A DNA stretch of 64,000 nucleotides from Rhizobium sullae (GCF_900169785.1 NZ_FWER01000012.1:482-64481), one strand, 5' to 3'; counted from the first letter of the stretch, positions 15,746 through 26,348 are shown. Numbers and translations are program-made. The notes: generated from the sequence alone by a model not told the origin.

Positions 15746-17374
15746 CTATTCAATGGCTTTCGCGTCTATCATCGCGACCAGCGTTTCAAGGCGGTCGGCC
15801 TCGTAGGACGGTTTGTCGGGGCGCAGCCGGGAGATGCGCGGAAAGCGCATTGCGACGCCTGACTTGTGCCGCGTCGAGCGATTGATGCCTTCGAAGGCGA
15901 CCTCGATGACAAAGCCGAAATCCCGGTCGGCCCGCACGGCACGCACCGGGCCGAAGCGCTCGGTCGTGTTGTTGCGGACGAACTTGTCGAGCAGTTCCAA
16001 CTCCTGGTCGGTGAAGCCGAAATAGGCCTTGCCGACGGGCACCAGCTGTTCGCCGTCCGGCGTCTCTGTCCAGACGCCGAAGGTGAAATCGGAATAGTAG
16101 CTCGAGCGCTTCCCGTGGCCGCGCTGGGCATACATCAGGACCGCGTCGACGTTGTAAGGATTGCGCTTCCACTTGAACCACGGCCCCTTCATGCGGCCCG
16201 CTTGATAAATGCTGTCGCGGCGCTTGATCATCACGCCCTCGATGACCGGATCAGGCGGAGAAGCCCGCAGGTCGTCCAGTTCCTTCCATGTGGAAAAGGC
16301 GACGAGTGGCGAAAGGTCGAAACGATCGTGCGGCGCCTGCTCGATGATTTCCGAAAGCCGGTCGCGGCGGTCGATGAAGCTGTTGCCGCGAATATCCTCC
16401 TCGCCGTCGAACAATAGGTCGTAGGCTCGGATGAAGGCCGGATATTCCTCCAGCGTCTTCACTGTCACCGTCTTGCGGTTCAGGCGCTGCTGGAGGTCGG
16501 AAAAAGTTCTCGTCGGGCTGTTCGAGCGCGCCGTGCCGCCGACGAGCAGTTCGCCGTCGATTACGCCGTTGAAGCTGATCGATTCCAGAATGTCCGGGAA
16601 GGCATTGGAGATATCGTCGCCGGAGCGCGAATAGATCTTGCGCGTTTCGCCGGAGCGGGAAAGCTGCACGCGGATGCCGTCCCATTTCCATTCCGCCGCG
16701 TAATCCGCCGGATCGAGCTTGGCAAGATCGTTCTCCTCCACGGGATGGGCGAGCATGACGGAGTGGAAGATCGCCGGCGTCGCCAGCACGGGCTTGCCGC
16801 CCCTGCCCTCCAGCCATTCGAAGAGCGATTCATAGGGCGGCTCCAGACCGTGCCACAGGGTCTCGATCTCGGTCACGTCCTTGCCGCCGAGATCGGCCAG
16901 CGCCTGCTTGGCAAGCCGCGCCGAGACGCCGATGCGCATGGCGCCGGTGGCAAGCTTGATGAAAGCGAAGCGGCCGGAGGGATCCAGGCGGTCCAGCGTA
17001 TCGCGGACGAAGCTGCGGACTTCGGTGCGCCCGAGCGAATTCATGCGCGTGACAACCTCGCCGAGGCGCGGCTGGACGAAAGCAGAGCGCTCGACGTCCC
17101 TTTCATTGTCCCACACGAGCGAGATTGTCTCGGCGAGGTCGCCGACATAGTCGTAGGAGTAACGGAACAGCACCTCGTCCATGCGCTCGAGCACGAGATC
17201 GCGAAGCATGGCAGGCTTGACGTTGCGCACTTCGAGCGTGCCTGCGATCGCGGCAAGGCCGTAGCCGCGGTCCGGGTCGGGTGTGCCGCGGAAGTAGTCG
17301 GTCAAGAGCTTCAGCTTGCCGTTGCGGCTGGGCGTCAGGACGAGACGGTCTAGGAGGTCGGCGAAGGGTTTCAT
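15746..17374 (-). CDS. Cisplatin-damage-response ATP-dependent DNA ligase
   Basis: The 542-residue enzyme has an N-terminal DNA-binding domain (about 1-200), an adenylation domain with the KxDG nucleotidyl motif in EWKWDGIRVQL (Lys230), motif III-type text GELLVGG and motif V-type text VEGVMIKRRDS, and a C-terminal OB fold. It belongs to the bacterial ligase family linked to cisplatin and other damage responses, often called LigB or LigC. The partner exonuclease gene lies 200 bp upstream on the same strand, a conserved pair. In some bacteria a helicase and a phosphoesterase join them, but none is present here. The ATG at 17374 follows GGAGCGGCTCC. Confidence 0.9.
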   Translation of the reverse strand: MKPFADLLDRLVLTPSRNGKLKLLTDYFRGTPDPDRGYGLAAIAGTLEVRNVKPAMLRDLVLERMDEVLFRYSYDYVGDLAETISLVWDNERDVERSAFVQPRLGEVVTRMNSLGRTEVRSFVRDTLDRLDPSGRFAFIKLATGAMRIGVSARLAKQALADLGGKDVTEIETLWHGLEPPYESLFEWLEGRGGKPVLATPAIFHSVMLAHPVEENDLAKLDPADYAAEWKWDGIRVQLSRSGETRKIYSRSGDDISNAFPDILESISFNGVIDGELLVGGTARSNSPTRTFSDLQQRLNRKTVTVKTLEEYPAFIRAYDLLFDGEEDIRGNSFIDRRDRLSEIIEQAPHDRFDLSPLVAFSTWKELDDLRASPPDPVIEGVMIKRRDSIYQAGRMKGPWFKWKRNPYNVDAVLMYAQRGHGKRSSYYSDFTFGVWTETPDGEQLVPVGKAYFGFTDQELELLDKFVRNNTTERFGPVRAVRADRDFGFVIEVAFEGINRSTRHKSGVAMRFPRISRLRPDKPSYEADRLETLVAMIDAKAIE

Positions 17375-17384
17375 GGAGCCGCTC

Positions 17385-17570
17385 CAGCGGGTTCTGAAAA
17401 CCCCTCCACAACCCCTCCCCACAAAGGGATGCGGCTCAGCTGCCGCGCCCACCGCACACCATTCGCAGCGACGCAGCGCGAGGCAGCGCGGTATTGGAGC
17501 AGGAGGGAGCCGCGTCCTTGCCCCTCCCCCTTGTGGATTGGGGAGGGGCCTTCAGAAATAATCCAGCACA
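17385..17570. repeat. GC-rich intergenic repeat between exonuclease and ligase
   Basis: The 200-bp gap carries inverted copies of a C-rich block: AACCCCTCCCCACAAAGG near 17409-17428 and CCCTCCCCCTTGTGGATTGG near 17523-17542, ending in GGGGAGGGG. The arrangement resembles mosaic intergenic repeats of rhizobia but is of a different sequence type from those at 7.0 and 39.9 kb. It could fold into the mRNA between the two genes. Confidence 0.45.
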
Positions 17571-17574
17571 TTCC

Positions 17575-18588
17575 TCAATCCCCCTCATCCTCATAGCCCA
17601 CCAAATGCAACGGCCTCGCCTTGATGCCCCGCAGCTCGCACCAGCGGACCAGGGCCTCTTCGCGGCCGTGGGTGACCCAGACTTCGGCGGGGGAAAGTTC
17701 CGTGATCGTCTCAGTGAGTTCCGGCCAGTCGCAATGATCGGAAATCACCAGGGGAAGCTCGACGCCCTGCTGCTTGGCGCGCTGGCGCACCATCATCCAG
17801 CCGGAGGCGAAGGCCGGGAGCGGTTCGTTAAAACGGCGCGCCCAGCGGTCGGCAAAGGCTGACGATGGCCCGACGACGACTGCTCCCTTGAAGACGGATT
17901 TGTCGCGGCTTTCAATGGTTGCAGGCCGCAAGTCGCCGAGATCGATACCCTGCCCGGCGTAGTAGTCGCAGAGCTGCTCCATGGCGCCGTGGATATAGAT
18001 CGGCTCGCCGTAACCGGCATCCCGCAGCAAGCGGATGACGCGTTGCGCCTTTCCGAGCGCATAGGCGCCGATCAGATGCGTGCGCTCCGGAAACTGCCGG
18101 AGCGAGGCAAGCACCTTGCCGATCTCCCCCATCGGATCAGGATGGTGAAACACCGGCAGCCCGAAGGTCGCTTCGGTGATGAAGACGTCGCAGGGCACCG
18201 GTTCATAGGCGGCGCAGGTCGGATCCGGGCGGCGCTTGTAATCGCCGGAAACGACGATGCGCGTGCCGTTCTTCTCGACGGCGATCTGGGCGGAGCCGAG
18301 GACATGGCCTGCCGGATGGAAGCTTACCTTGACGCCGTTCAAATCCAGCTCTTCGCCGAAACTGACGGCTTGCTCGCTGCCGGAGAACCCGTCGCCACAA
18401 CGCAGACGCATGATGTCGAGCGTCTGGCGGGTGGCGAGAACATGCCGGTGGCCCGGGCGGGCATGATCGGAATGGCCGTGGGTGACGAGCGCCCGCTCCA
18501 CCGGCCGCACCGGATCGACATAGAATCCCCCCTCGGGGCAATAAAGCCCTTCGGGAGCCGGAAAAAGCAGAGCATCGGGTCGCATCAT
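17575..18588 (-). CDS. Ligase-associated DNA damage response exonuclease (MBL fold)
   Basis: This 337-residue metallo-beta-lactamase fold nuclease is of the SNM1/Artemis-like beta-CASP type. The metal-binding motif THGHSDHARPGH lies near residues 37-48, followed by FHPAGHVLGSAQI, VVSGDYKRRPDPT and a C-terminal ISDHCDWPEL. Adjacent ATGs at 18588 and 18585 are both possible; a longer frame to 18813 has no support. The gene precedes the ligase gene (15746-17374) on the same strand. This pairing defines the family and suggests end processing before ligation, for example in crosslink repair. Confidence 0.88.
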   Translation of the reverse strand: MMRPDALLFPAPEGLYCPEGGFYVDPVRPVERALVTHGHSDHARPGHRHVLATRQTLDIMRLRCGDGFSGSEQAVSFGEELDLNGVKVSFHPAGHVLGSAQIAVEKNGTRIVVSGDYKRRPDPTCAAYEPVPCDVFITEATFGLPVFHHPDPMGEIGKVLASLRQFPERTHLIGAYALGKAQRVIRLLRDAGYGEPIYIHGAMEQLCDYYAGQGIDLGDLRPATIESRDKSVFKGAVVVGPSSAFADRWARRFNEPLPAFASGWMMVRQRAKQQGVELPLVISDHCDWPELTETITELSPAEVWVTHGREEALVRWCELRGIKARPLHLVGYEDEGD

Positions 18589-18728
18589 GAGACGGAAGAT
18601 AGCGGGAAACCGGCCAAGAGCCAGTAGCTTACTGCAATTCCATCGGCCTGCCGCCGTGCTGCTCCGTGCCGCAGATCGACCCGAATCTCGCTCTAGCGAT
18701 TCGCCACATTCGTTTGAAGGAAACCGAT

Positions 18729-19704
18729 TTGAAAAAGAAATTGCGTTTTGGCATAGCGGCAATCGCTGTCTTCGTCGCAGCCGTTTATCTGAACAATACC
18801 GATTTTTTGGCATCGCACCGGGATGGTAAGCCGGTGCTGCTGGCGCATCGCGGAATCGCGCAACGTTTCGACGAACGGGATTTGACGAACGACACCTGCA
18901 CGGCGGCGCGTATGCTGCCGCCGAAGCACGACTATCTGGAAAATACCATCCGCTCGATGCAGGCGGGATTCGATGCGGGCGCGGACATCGTCGAGGTCGA
19001 TGTTCATCCGACGACGGACGGGCAATTCGCGATCTTCCACGACTGGACGCTCGATTGCCGCACGAACGGGCACGGCGTCACCCGCGAGCACTCGATGGCG
19101 GAGATGAAGGCGCTCGATATCGGCTATGGCTATACGGCCGACGGCGGAAAGACCTTTCCTTTCCGCGGCACCGGCGTTGGCCAGATGCCGACGCTTGCCG
19201 AAATGCTTCAGACGTTTCCGGACAGGCGGCTGCTGATCAACGTCAAAAGCCGGGATCCAATCCGAGGGCGAGAAACTGGCCGCCGTCCTCAATGCCCTGC
19301 CAGCCGAGCGCCGGGAACTGATCATGGTTTATGGCGGCGACTTGCCGATCGATGCGGTGAGGCGGCTGGCGCCGGATATCCGGACGGCATCGCGAACGAG
19401 CCTCAAATCCTGCCTGCTCGGCTACATCGGCTACGGCTGGACGGGCATCCTGCCGGAAGCCTGCAGGAACACGATGATGCTCGTGCCGGTCAATATCGCG
19501 TCGTGGCTCTGGGGCTGGCCGGACCGTTTCCTCAACCGCATGGAGGGTGGAAACAGCTTGGTCTTCGCACTCGGCCGCTATCGCGGTGGCGATTTTTCGA
19601 CGGGAATCGACACGCCGGAGCTGCTGGCAAAGCTGCCTGACGATTATTCCGGCGGCATCTGGACAAACGAGATCGAGGCGATCGGTAAGCTAAGGGGAAA
19701 TTAG
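18729..19704 (+). pseudogene. Glycerophosphodiester phosphodiesterase, frameshifted
   Basis: Translation from the TTG at 18729, after GAAGGAAACCGAT, gives an N-terminal membrane anchor (KKKLRFGIAAIAVFVAAVYL) and a GDPD domain. The motifs are LLAHRGIAQ, LENTIRS, DIVEVDVHPTTDG and FHDWTLDCRTNG. After NVKSRDP the frame is lost near 19259. Removing one A from the CCAATCC run restores the expected SEGEKLAAVLNALP and joins to the second frame, which runs from about 19261 to 19704 and ends EIEAIGKLRGN. The enzyme would hydrolyse glycerophosphodiesters to glycerol 3-phosphate. Either it is a recent pseudogene or the base is a sequence error; the rest is well conserved. Confidence 0.8.
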
Positions 19705-19795
19705 GCTGCGCAAGATACTTCGCGGCAAGGATTTTGTGCCAGAACAGGTATTTGGTTGGCAGGAATGATGCCTCCGGTTAGCGAAAGGGTCCTCG

Positions 19796-21118
19796 ATGTA
19801 TCTGCGGCGCACTTTGCTTAGCTTTCTCGGCATGGCGCTTGCCATGCCAATGGCTGGCCGTGCGTTTGCGGAATCAAAACCGGCGTTGCGCGGGGCGCTC
19901 GATGCCTCCGGCGCCGCAGGAAACAGGTTGCAGGCCCTGATCAACGAGGCGGCGCGGAGCGACACGCCGCTTTATCTTCCGGCCGGGACCTATGAGGCCG
20001 CAAACCTCGTGCTGCCGGATAATACCCGTATCATCGGCGTTCCGGGCGCTTCGCGGATTTTGCATCGAGGCAGCGTCAATTCGGCGGAAGGCGCGCGGCG
20101 GATCGAGTTGTCCGGCGTCGTCATCGAGGGCCATGGCGCGATGATAGAGGAGAACAATGCCGGCCTCGTGCAGTTGACTGGCGTTGCCAAAGTGCAGATC
20201 GACAACTGCGAAATCCGCGGCAGTGACAAGCACGGCCTGCGCTTGGAGCGCTGCGGCGGCCAGATCGAACGCAGCCGCCTTTCGGGGGCGGCGCAGGCAG
20301 GCATCTTCGCGGTCGATTCCACCGGGCTTGCGATCACCGGAAACGCGGTTGCCGATTGCGGCAATGGCGGCATTCTCGTTCACCGCTGGGATAAGGGCGA
20401 GGACGGCACCGTCGTTACCGGCAACCGCGTTATCCGCATCCGGGCGGATGACGGCGGCACGGGACAGAACGGCAACGGCATCAACATCTTCCGCGCCGGC
20501 GGCGTGATGGTCGCCAACAACCATATTGCCGATTGCGCCTTTACGGCCGTTCGCGCCAATTCCGGCGACAACGTGCAGATCACCGGCAACCAATGCCTGC
20601 GCTCCGGCGAGACGGCGATCTATGCCGAATTCGATTTTCAGGGCGCCGTCATCTCCGGCAATCTCGTCGACGGAGCGGCGAACGGCATCTCGATCGCCAA
20701 TTTCAACGAAGGCGGAAGGCTTGCGGCGATCACCGGCAATATCGTGCGGAACCTGAGGCGCGACGGCCCTTATAAAGCCGAGGTCGGCTTCGGCATCGGA
20801 ATTGGCGCTGAAGCCGACACGGTCATATCCGGCAATGTCATCGAAGGCGCGCCGCTCTGGGCGATGCAGCTCGGCTGGGGGCCGTATCTGCGCAATCTCG
20901 TTGTCACCGGAAATGTCGTGCGCAAGGCGCCTGTCGGCTGCGCGGTTTCCGTAGCGGAGGGAGCGGGCGCGGCGCTGATTGCCGACAACATCTTCCAGGA
21001 CATGACCGAGGGCGCGGTCTTCGGCTTCGAATGGGAGAAGAAAGTCTCCGGGGACCTCACGAAGACCGGGAGCGCGCGATACCCGCATCTCACCATCGAG
21101 CGGAACCGCAACAGCTAA
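19796..21118 (+). CDS. TIGR03808-type exported beta-helix repeat protein
   Basis: This 440-residue protein opens [25 protein letters not shown], a twin-arginine signal. Residues about 40-430 are right-handed parallel beta-helix repeats rich in ITGN, VVTGN and ISGN turns (pectate-lyase-like fold). It matches the TIGR03808 description of Tat-exported repeat proteins found almost only in Rhizobiales. The function is unknown; a polysaccharide-binding or lyase role is only suggested by the fold. It lies between a broken GDPD gene and a GST gene without clear operon links. Confidence 0.82.
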   Translation: MYLRRTLLSFLGMALAMPMAGRAFAESKPALRGALDASGAAGNRLQALINEAARSDTPLYLPAGTYEAANLVLPDNTRIIGVPGASRILHRGSVNSAEGARRIELSGVVIEGHGAMIEENNAGLVQLTGVAKVQIDNCEIRGSDKHGLRLERCGGQIERSRLSGAAQAGIFAVDSTGLAITGNAVADCGNGGILVHRWDKGEDGTVVTGNRVIRIRADDGGTGQNGNGINIFRAGGVMVANNHIADCAFTAVRANSGDNVQITGNQCLRSGETAIYAEFDFQGAVISGNLVDGAANGISIANFNEGGRLAAITGNIVRNLRRDGPYKAEVGFGIGIGAEADTVISGNVIEGAPLWAMQLGWGPYLRNLVVTGNVVRKAPVGCAVSVAEGAGAALIADNIFQDMTEGAVFGFEWEKKVSGDLTKTGSARYPHLTIERNRNS

Positions 21119-21216
21119 GACGCATCAAAAGCTTTCATTGGTCCATCAGGATCAACCGCTTTCGCTTCGCCCGGCAGCGCTCTAATTTTGCGCATAACGT
21201 TCAAGGAGCAACAGAC

Positions 21217-21876
21217 ATGCTGACAATCTACGGCGTTTACCGCTCGCGCGCCGCGCGCGTCTACTGGATGGCAGGGGAGCTCGGTATTCCGTTCAAATCC
21301 GTGCCGGTGATCCAGGCGAGACGGCTTGCCAATCCCCTGGCGCCCGACGCGCCGCTCAACACGCTCTCGCCGGAATTCGTGACCGTCAACCCGATGGGGA
21401 TGATCCCTTCGATCAAGGACGGCGACCTCGTGATGCATGAGTCATTGGCGATCAATCTCTACCTCGCCCGCAAACATGGTGGGCTGCTTTCCGGCCAAAC
21501 CGTCGAGGAGGACGGTTTTTTGACGATGTGGACCATCTGGGCGCTGGCGGAACTGGAGCCGCATACGGTGAAGATCGTCTATATCTACGACGACGGGCAC
21601 GAGAACACCGACGCAGGAAAGGCCACGATCGACGTCGCCTGCCGCTCCATGAAGCGCCCGCTCGCCGTCCTGGAAAGGCACCTCACCGACAAGGACTGGA
21701 TCGTCGGCGACCGCTTTACGGCAGCCGATCTCAATGTTGCGGAAGTGCTACGGTACGGCCAGACGGAACAGGCGCTGTTCGAGGCGCATCCAAAGGTTAA
21801 TGCCTGGCTGAAGCGCTGTCAGTCCCGCCCAGCTTATCTCGCCATGCAGGCGACGCGCTCGAAAGAGCCGGTCTGA
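21217..21876 (+). CDS. Glutathione S-transferase family protein
   Basis: The ATG at 21217 follows CAAGGAGCAACAGAC and gives 219 residues. The N-terminal thioredoxin-fold domain ([49 protein letters not shown]) is followed by an all-helical C-domain with [19 protein letters not shown]. These are standard GST features. The YRSRAARV start suggests a Ser or Tyr type rather than the beta-class Cys type. The substrate is unknown. Confidence 0.85.
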   Translation: MLTIYGVYRSRAARVYWMAGELGIPFKSVPVIQARRLANPLAPDAPLNTLSPEFVTVNPMGMIPSIKDGDLVMHESLAINLYLARKHGGLLSGQTVEEDGFLTMWTIWALAELEPHTVKIVYIYDDGHENTDAGKATIDVACRSMKRPLAVLERHLTDKDWIVGDRFTAADLNVAEVLRYGQTEQALFEAHPKVNAWLKRCQSRPAYLAMQATRSKEPV

Positions 21877-21901
21877 ACCAGATCGAGCCGGCTTAATCGC
21901 T

Positions 21902-22765
21902 CTATCCCGAGTGGTTGGATTTCCAATCGAGCCCAATGTCTAGCGTCGGCGCGCTGTGCGTCAGCCAGCCGACCGAGATCAGATCGACGCCGGACGCGGC
22001 GATTGCACCGGCGGTTTCCGGCGTGACCCGTCCCGAGGCTTCGGTGATCGCCCGCCCGGCGACGATTTCGACCGCCTCGCACAGCTCACGCGGCGCCATG
22101 TTGTCGAGCAGTACGGCGTCGACGCCGGCCTCCATCGCTTCACGCAACTGATCGAGCGTGTCGACTTCGACTTCGACCTTCACCATGTGGCCGGCGCCGG
22201 CCTTGGCCCGGCGGATGGCCTCGGCGACGCCGCCTGCAATTGCGACATGATTATCCTTGATCAGTACGGCATCGGCGAGCGCAAAGCGGTGGTTCACGCC
22301 GCCACCGGCGCGCACGGCGTATTTCTCCAGCGCGCGCAGCCCCGGTGTTGTCTTGCGGGTGCAGGCGACAGAGGCTTTCGTGTCCTCGATCGCGGCGACG
22401 ATCCCGGCCGTCACCGTGGCGATGCCCGAAAGATGGCCGAGAAAGTTCAGCGCCGTCCGCTCGCCCGTCAAAATGGCGCGCGAGGGACCTTCGATCGTAG
22501 CGATGACCTCGCCGGGTTTCACCGCCGCGCCGTCCTCGACATGACGAGCCATGACGACCGCGGAATCGACAAGCTGGAAGGCAAGATCGGCTGCATCAAG
22601 CCCGGCGATCACGCCCTGCTGGCGAGCCATCATGACGACGGTGGAGCGATGATCGGCCGGAATGACGGCCGCCGAGGTGATATCACCGGCAAGACCGAGA
22701 TCTTCCAACAGCGCGTTACGGACAAGCGGCTCGATCAGCAGCCGCGGCAAGGGAGTAAGCGTCAT
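21902..22765 (-). CDS. nadC: Nicotinate-nucleotide pyrophosphorylase (carboxylating)
   Basis: The 287-residue enzyme converts quinolinate and PRPP to nicotinate mononucleotide, the third step of de novo NAD synthesis. Family motifs are [49 protein letters not shown] and the phosphate-binding end [10 protein letters not shown]. The ATG at 22765 follows CCAGGAGCGCTTGAC. It is the last gene of nadA-nadB-nadC, starting one base after the nadB stop codon, so the operon is translationally tight. Confidence 0.96.
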   Translation of the reverse strand: MTLTPLPRLLIEPLVRNALLEDLGLAGDITSAAVIPADHRSTVVMMARQQGVIAGLDAADLAFQLVDSAVVMARHVEDGAAVKPGEVIATIEGPSRAILTGERTALNFLGHLSGIATVTAGIVAAIEDTKASVACTRKTTPGLRALEKYAVRAGGGVNHRFALADAVLIKDNHVAIAGGVAEAIRRAKAGAGHMVKVEVEVDTLDQLREAMEAGVDAVLLDNMAPRELCEAVEIVAGRAITEASGRVTPETAGAIAASGVDLISVGWLTHSAPTLDIGLDWKSNHSG

Positions 22766-22766
22766 G

Positions 22767-24305
22767 TCAAGCGCTCCTGGCAAGGTGATTGGATGCGACG
22801 GCCCGCGCAAAATTCAAAACATGAGAGAAATTCATCTTTCGGCGTTTGGCATGCGCATGCTTGAGCGGGAAGTCGGTTCGTGCATGGGCGCCGCGCGATT
22901 CCGTCCGCAGCGCCGCGAAGGCGGCAATCAGCAGCGCGACGGTGGCGGGATCCGTCGCCGGCCCCTCCTCCTCGATGAAGGGCAAAAGAGCGCCGATCGC
23001 GCTGTGGATCGTGCCGCCGTGCCGCAGCACGCCGAGATGGGCGGAGACAATCCGCCGGATCGGCGATGCGTCGGGCCGCGGCGGCAGCGGTTCGATCACC
23101 GTTGGCCGCAGGGATGTCGCCGTGCCGGCGATATCCCCGGCCGAGCGCATGCCCATGACCGCGGCTTCGAGCAACGAATTGCTGGCAAGCCGATTGGCGC
23201 CGTGGAGGCCGGTCGAGGCCGCCTCGCCCGCAACCCAGAGGCCGGGAACGGAGCTGCGGCCGTTCTCATCCGTGGCCACGCCGCCCATGTGGTAGTGCAC
23301 AGCCGGGGCGACAGGGATCAGCTGACGCGCCGGATCGATCCCCGCTTCGCGGCAGAGAGTATCGATCACCGGAAAGCGGCTTGCGAAGCGAGCGCCGAGC
23401 GCCTCTCGGGCATCGAGATAGACCTTGCCGCCACGCGCAATCTCGGCGCTGATCGCGCGCGCCACCACGTCGCGCGGCGCAAGTTCGGCAGCAGGCTCAC
23501 CCGCCATGAAGCGCTCGCCGAGCTCGTTGATGAGCACAGCTCCCTCGCCGCGCACCGCCTCGCTGACGAGCGCCAGCGGCCGGCGCTTCGAGCGGAGCGC
23601 CGTCGGGTGAAATTGCACGAATTCCATATCCGCAAGCTCGGCCCCTGCCCTTGCCGCAAGCGCTATGCCCTGCCCGAAATTGCCGACGGGATTGGTGGTC
23701 GCCTCGTAAAGTCCGCCTACGCCGCCGGTAGCGAGCAAGACATGAGGCGTCGACACGATGAAAGCCTGTCCGCCGGACGCGCATAGGACGCCGCCGATCG
23801 CACTGTCTGCGAGAAGCAGGCGCCGGACCTCGAAATTGGCCAGTACGGTGATTGACGGCGTGGCCGAGACGGCCTGTACCAGCGCGCGGATGATGGCAGC
23901 ACCCGAGCCGTCGCCTTCGGCATGGACGATGCGCGGACGGGAATGGGCGGCCTCCAGCCCGAGCGCAAGCCGACCTGCGGCATTCTTGTCAAAGCGGACG
24001 CCGTATTTCTCCAGCGCGGCGATCATCGCTGGCGCTTCGCTTACGATGCCGGCGGCAACCTCCGGATCACACAGGCCGTCACCGGCGGAAAGCGTATCGG
24101 CAAGATGCAGGACTGCGCTGTCACCGGCACCGATGCTTGCCGCGATGCCTCCCTGCGCCCAGGCACTCGAAGTTTGAGCGCCGAGCGCGGCTTGCGTGAT
24201 CAGCACGACCGGCTGCGGCGAAAGCGCGAGCGCCGCCATCAGCCCGGCAATGCCGCTGCCGACGATGACAGGGCGGCCGGCAAGCTGCGTCAGGATTTCG
24301 GTCAT
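22767..24305 (-). CDS. nadB: L-aspartate oxidase
   Basis: This 512-residue FAD enzyme oxidises L-aspartate to iminoaspartate. The FAD-binding Rossmann motif is [17 protein letters not shown] (residues about 12-28). Other marks are [52 protein letters not shown] and [13 protein letters not shown]. The start at 24305 overlaps the nadA stop in an ATGA arrangement. The C-terminal tail after about residue 480 is basic and variable. It acts with NadA to make quinolinate. Confidence 0.96.
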   Translation of the reverse strand: MTEILTQLAGRPVIVGSGIAGLMAALALSPQPVVLITQAALGAQTSSAWAQGGIAASIGAGDSAVLHLADTLSAGDGLCDPEVAAGIVSEAPAMIAALEKYGVRFDKNAAGRLALGLEAAHSRPRIVHAEGDGSGAAIIRALVQAVSATPSITVLANFEVRRLLLADSAIGGVLCASGGQAFIVSTPHVLLATGGVGGLYEATTNPVGNFGQGIALAARAGAELADMEFVQFHPTALRSKRRPLALVSEAVRGEGAVLINELGERFMAGEPAAELAPRDVVARAISAEIARGGKVYLDAREALGARFASRFPVIDTLCREAGIDPARQLIPVAPAVHYHMGGVATDENGRSSVPGLWVAGEAASTGLHGANRLASNSLLEAAVMGMRSAGDIAGTATSLRPTVIEPLPPRPDASPIRRIVSAHLGVLRHGGTIHSAIGALLPFIEEEGPATDPATVALLIAAFAALRTESRGAHARTDFPLKHAHAKRRKMNFSHVLNFARAVASNHLARSA

Positions 24306-25273
24306 ATCGCCAGCATCCTTTCCACGGCCCGCCGCGCAGCGACGGCGATGGCCGGGTCGACGGTGACTTCGTGGCGGTTTTCTTCCAGCGCCGTGCGGAT
24401 ATTCGAAAGCGTGATCCGCTTCATGTGCGGGCAGAGATTGCAGGGGCGGATGAACTCGACGTCGGGGTAGTGGACAGCGACATTGTCGCTCATCGAACAT
24501 TCGGTGAGCAGCACGACGCGCGCCGGGCGCTTCTTCCCAACATAATCGGACATGACGGCCGTGGAGCCGGCGAAATCCGCTTCGGCGACGACATCCGGCG
24601 GGCATTCGGGATGGGCGAGCACGGTGACGCCGGGATAGTTTTCGCGAAGCTGGCGGACGTCGTCGGCATTGAAGAGCTCGTGCACTTCGCAGTGGCCGTG
24701 CCAGGCGATGATCTCGACATCGGTCTCCTTCGCAACGTTGCGGGCGAGATATTCGTCCGGGATCATCAGCACGCGCGGCACGCCGAGCGATTCGACCACC
24801 TGCTTGGCATTGCCCGAGGTGCAGCAGATATCCGAAGCGGCTTTCACCGCCGCCGAGGTGTTCACATAGGTGATGACCGGGACACCGGGATGGGCCTGCC
24901 GCAACAGCGCGACATCCTCCGGCGTGATCGAATCGGCCAGCGAGCAGCCGGCGCCCATATCGGGAATGAGCACCGTCTTTCCGGGATTGAGGAGTTTTGC
25001 CGTCTCGGCCATGAAGTGGACGCCGGCAAGGACGATGACCTTGGCATCCACCTCGATCGCCTTGCGGGCCAGCGCCAGACTGTCGCCGACGATGTCGGCC
25101 ACGCCGTGGAATATCTCCGGCGTCTGGTAGTTATGGGCGAGGATGACCGCGTTGCGGCGGCGCTTCAGATCGAGGATCGCTTCGACATCATCCTGGAAGC
25201 TCAGCCATTCCGCCTTGGGAATGACGCGGCTGACGCGGTCATAGAGAGAGGACGCGGACACGGGAGAATTCAT
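24302..25273 (-). CDS. nadA: Quinolinate synthase A
   Basis: The 323-residue [4Fe-4S] enzyme condenses iminoaspartate with dihydroxyacetone phosphate. The three expected cluster cysteines are visible in [11 protein letters not shown], in the AHPECPPDV segment and in [11 protein letters not shown]. Other marks are [28 protein letters not shown] and [10 protein letters not shown]. It is first in nadABC and is separated from the upstream regulator gene nadQ by 69 bp that carry two operator-like dyads. The ATG follows AAGGAGCTCGCC. Confidence 0.96.
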   Translation of the reverse strand: MNSPVSASSLYDRVSRVIPKAEWLSFQDDVEAILDLKRRRNAVILAHNYQTPEIFHGVADIVGDSLALARKAIEVDAKVIVLAGVHFMAETAKLLNPGKTVLIPDMGAGCSLADSITPEDVALLRQAHPGVPVITYVNTSAAVKAASDICCTSGNAKQVVESLGVPRVLMIPDEYLARNVAKETDVEIIAWHGHCEVHELFNADDVRQLRENYPGVTVLAHPECPPDVVAEADFAGSTAVMSDYVGKKRPARVVLLTECSMSDNVAVHYPDVEFIRPCNLCPHMKRITLSNIRTALEENRHEVTVDPAIAVAARRAVERMLAI

Positions 25274-25285
25274 GGCGAGCTCCTT

Positions 25286-25304
25286 TATACTCCAAATGAG
25301 TATA
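25286..25304 (-). promoter_or_regulatory. NadQ operator 1 (proximal to nadA)
   Basis: TATACTC-N5-GAGTATA is a perfect seven-base-arm dyad located 13-31 bases upstream of the nadA start codon, where it would overlap the promoter or 5-prime leader. The position between nadQ and nadA makes a NadQ-binding site the natural reading. Confidence 0.7.
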
Positions 25305-25322
25305 TATAGGGCAAAGCTAATT

Positions 25323-25341
25323 ATTCTCGATTTGAGTTTAT
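25323..25341 (-). promoter_or_regulatory. NadQ operator 2 (distal)
   Basis: TATTCTC-N5-GAGTTTA repeats the same architecture as operator 1, with two mismatches in the arms. Its centre is 37 bp from that of operator 1. It lies one base beyond the nadQ stop codon. Two boxes on roughly the same helix face suggest cooperative binding or looping. Confidence 0.6.
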
Positions 25342-25342
25342 G

Positions 25343-26245
25343 TCAAGCGCGGGAGAGTGGGAGTTTCGAGCCGGACAGCGCGCGCTCTTCGAGAACGGCA
25401 TGCCGATAACGGAAGAGCTTTGCTGGGCGGCCGCCAGTTTCGCTCGCCATCTCGCCGGTTTCCTCGATCAGTTGCTGCTGGTCGATCAGCCGGCGGAAAT
25501 TCGGCTTGTGGAGCGTCAGTCCCGCCAGTGCCTCGACGCTGCGCTGAAGCTGTAGCAGCGTGAAGCTCTCCGGCATGAGCTCGAAGACGACCGGGCGATA
25601 TTTGATCTTCGCCCGAAGCCGGGCGATGCCGGTCGCGAGAATCCGCCTGTGATCGGCAAACATCCGGCGGCCCGGGTTTTCCGCTCCAGTTGCGCCTGCC
25701 TCCGCGACCAGGCCCGCCTCATACAAGAGCTCGTAGCGCTGCAGGGCAAGATCTTCGTTCCAAACCGCGCCATCCAGGCCGAAGGTGAAGGCGACCCGGC
25801 GCTTGCGGTGCTCCTGCCAGGCGGCATCGGCCGTTTCCCAGCGCCGCAGCCGGTCGACAAGCGCATCGAAGACCGGCGGCTTGCCTTTGCGGTGGTCTTC
25901 CCACGGAAAATACTCGTACCAGCTATGCCAGCCCGCACGCCCCGCACCCGGCGCCGGGTGCTCCCGCACGAGCCCCAGATAGCTGATCGAGATCGTTCGT
26001 CCGCCGAGGATCTCGTTCTGCCGGTCGCGATCGGCGAATGTATAAAGCTGCTCGAGATAGCCGACCGGATGCGCCGTCTGCTCCTGGATCCATTCCCGCA
26101 GGCCGCTCTGCAGCGTGCGGTGCCCCATCTCGAAGGAGCCGGAAGGCAGCGCCTCGCCGGTGCTGACCGTCATGACGCGCGGGTCGTCGCCGGTGACGGC
26201 GGCAAGGACTGCGATCAGTTCTGCGTGGGCGACGCCAATGGGCAC
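25343..26245 (-). CDS. nadQ: NadQ, NUDIX-related repressor of NAD synthesis
   Basis: This 300-residue protein starts at GTG 26245. It has an N-terminal NUDIX-like ligand domain (VMTVSTGEALPSGSFEMGHR; QTAHPVGYLEQLYTF; RTISISYLGLV) without a complete catalytic Nudix box, and a C-terminal winged-helix region (LQRSVEALAGLTLHKPNFRR LIDQQQLIEETGE). This is the layout of the alphaproteobacterial NAD regulator NadQ (COG4111 type), which senses NAD-related ligands and represses nadABC. The target operon lies directly downstream, with two shared dyads between. There is a weak ribosome site (AGAGGATGATC). Confidence 0.85.
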   Translation of the reverse strand: MPIGVAHAELIAVLAAVTGDDPRVMTVSTGEALPSGSFEMGHRTLQSGLREWIQEQTAHPVGYLEQLYTFADRDRQNEILGGRTISISYLGLVREHPAPGAGRAGWHSWYEYFPWEDHRKGKPPVFDALVDRLRRWETADAAWQEHRKRRVAFTFGLDGAVWNEDLALQRYELLYEAGLVAEAGATGAENPGRRMFADHRRILATGIARLRAKIKYRPVVFELMPESFTLLQLQRSVEALAGLTLHKPNFRRLIDQQQLIEETGEMASETGGRPAKLFRYRHAVLEERALSGSKLPLSRA

Positions 26246-26348
26246 GGGCGAAGATCATCCTCTGTCAGTGCAGTTGTCTGGACAGCTTTGCCACACATGT
26301 CAGGCAAAGCCAATGCAGGCGCGAGTACGCAATCCGGCCAGTCCAGCT

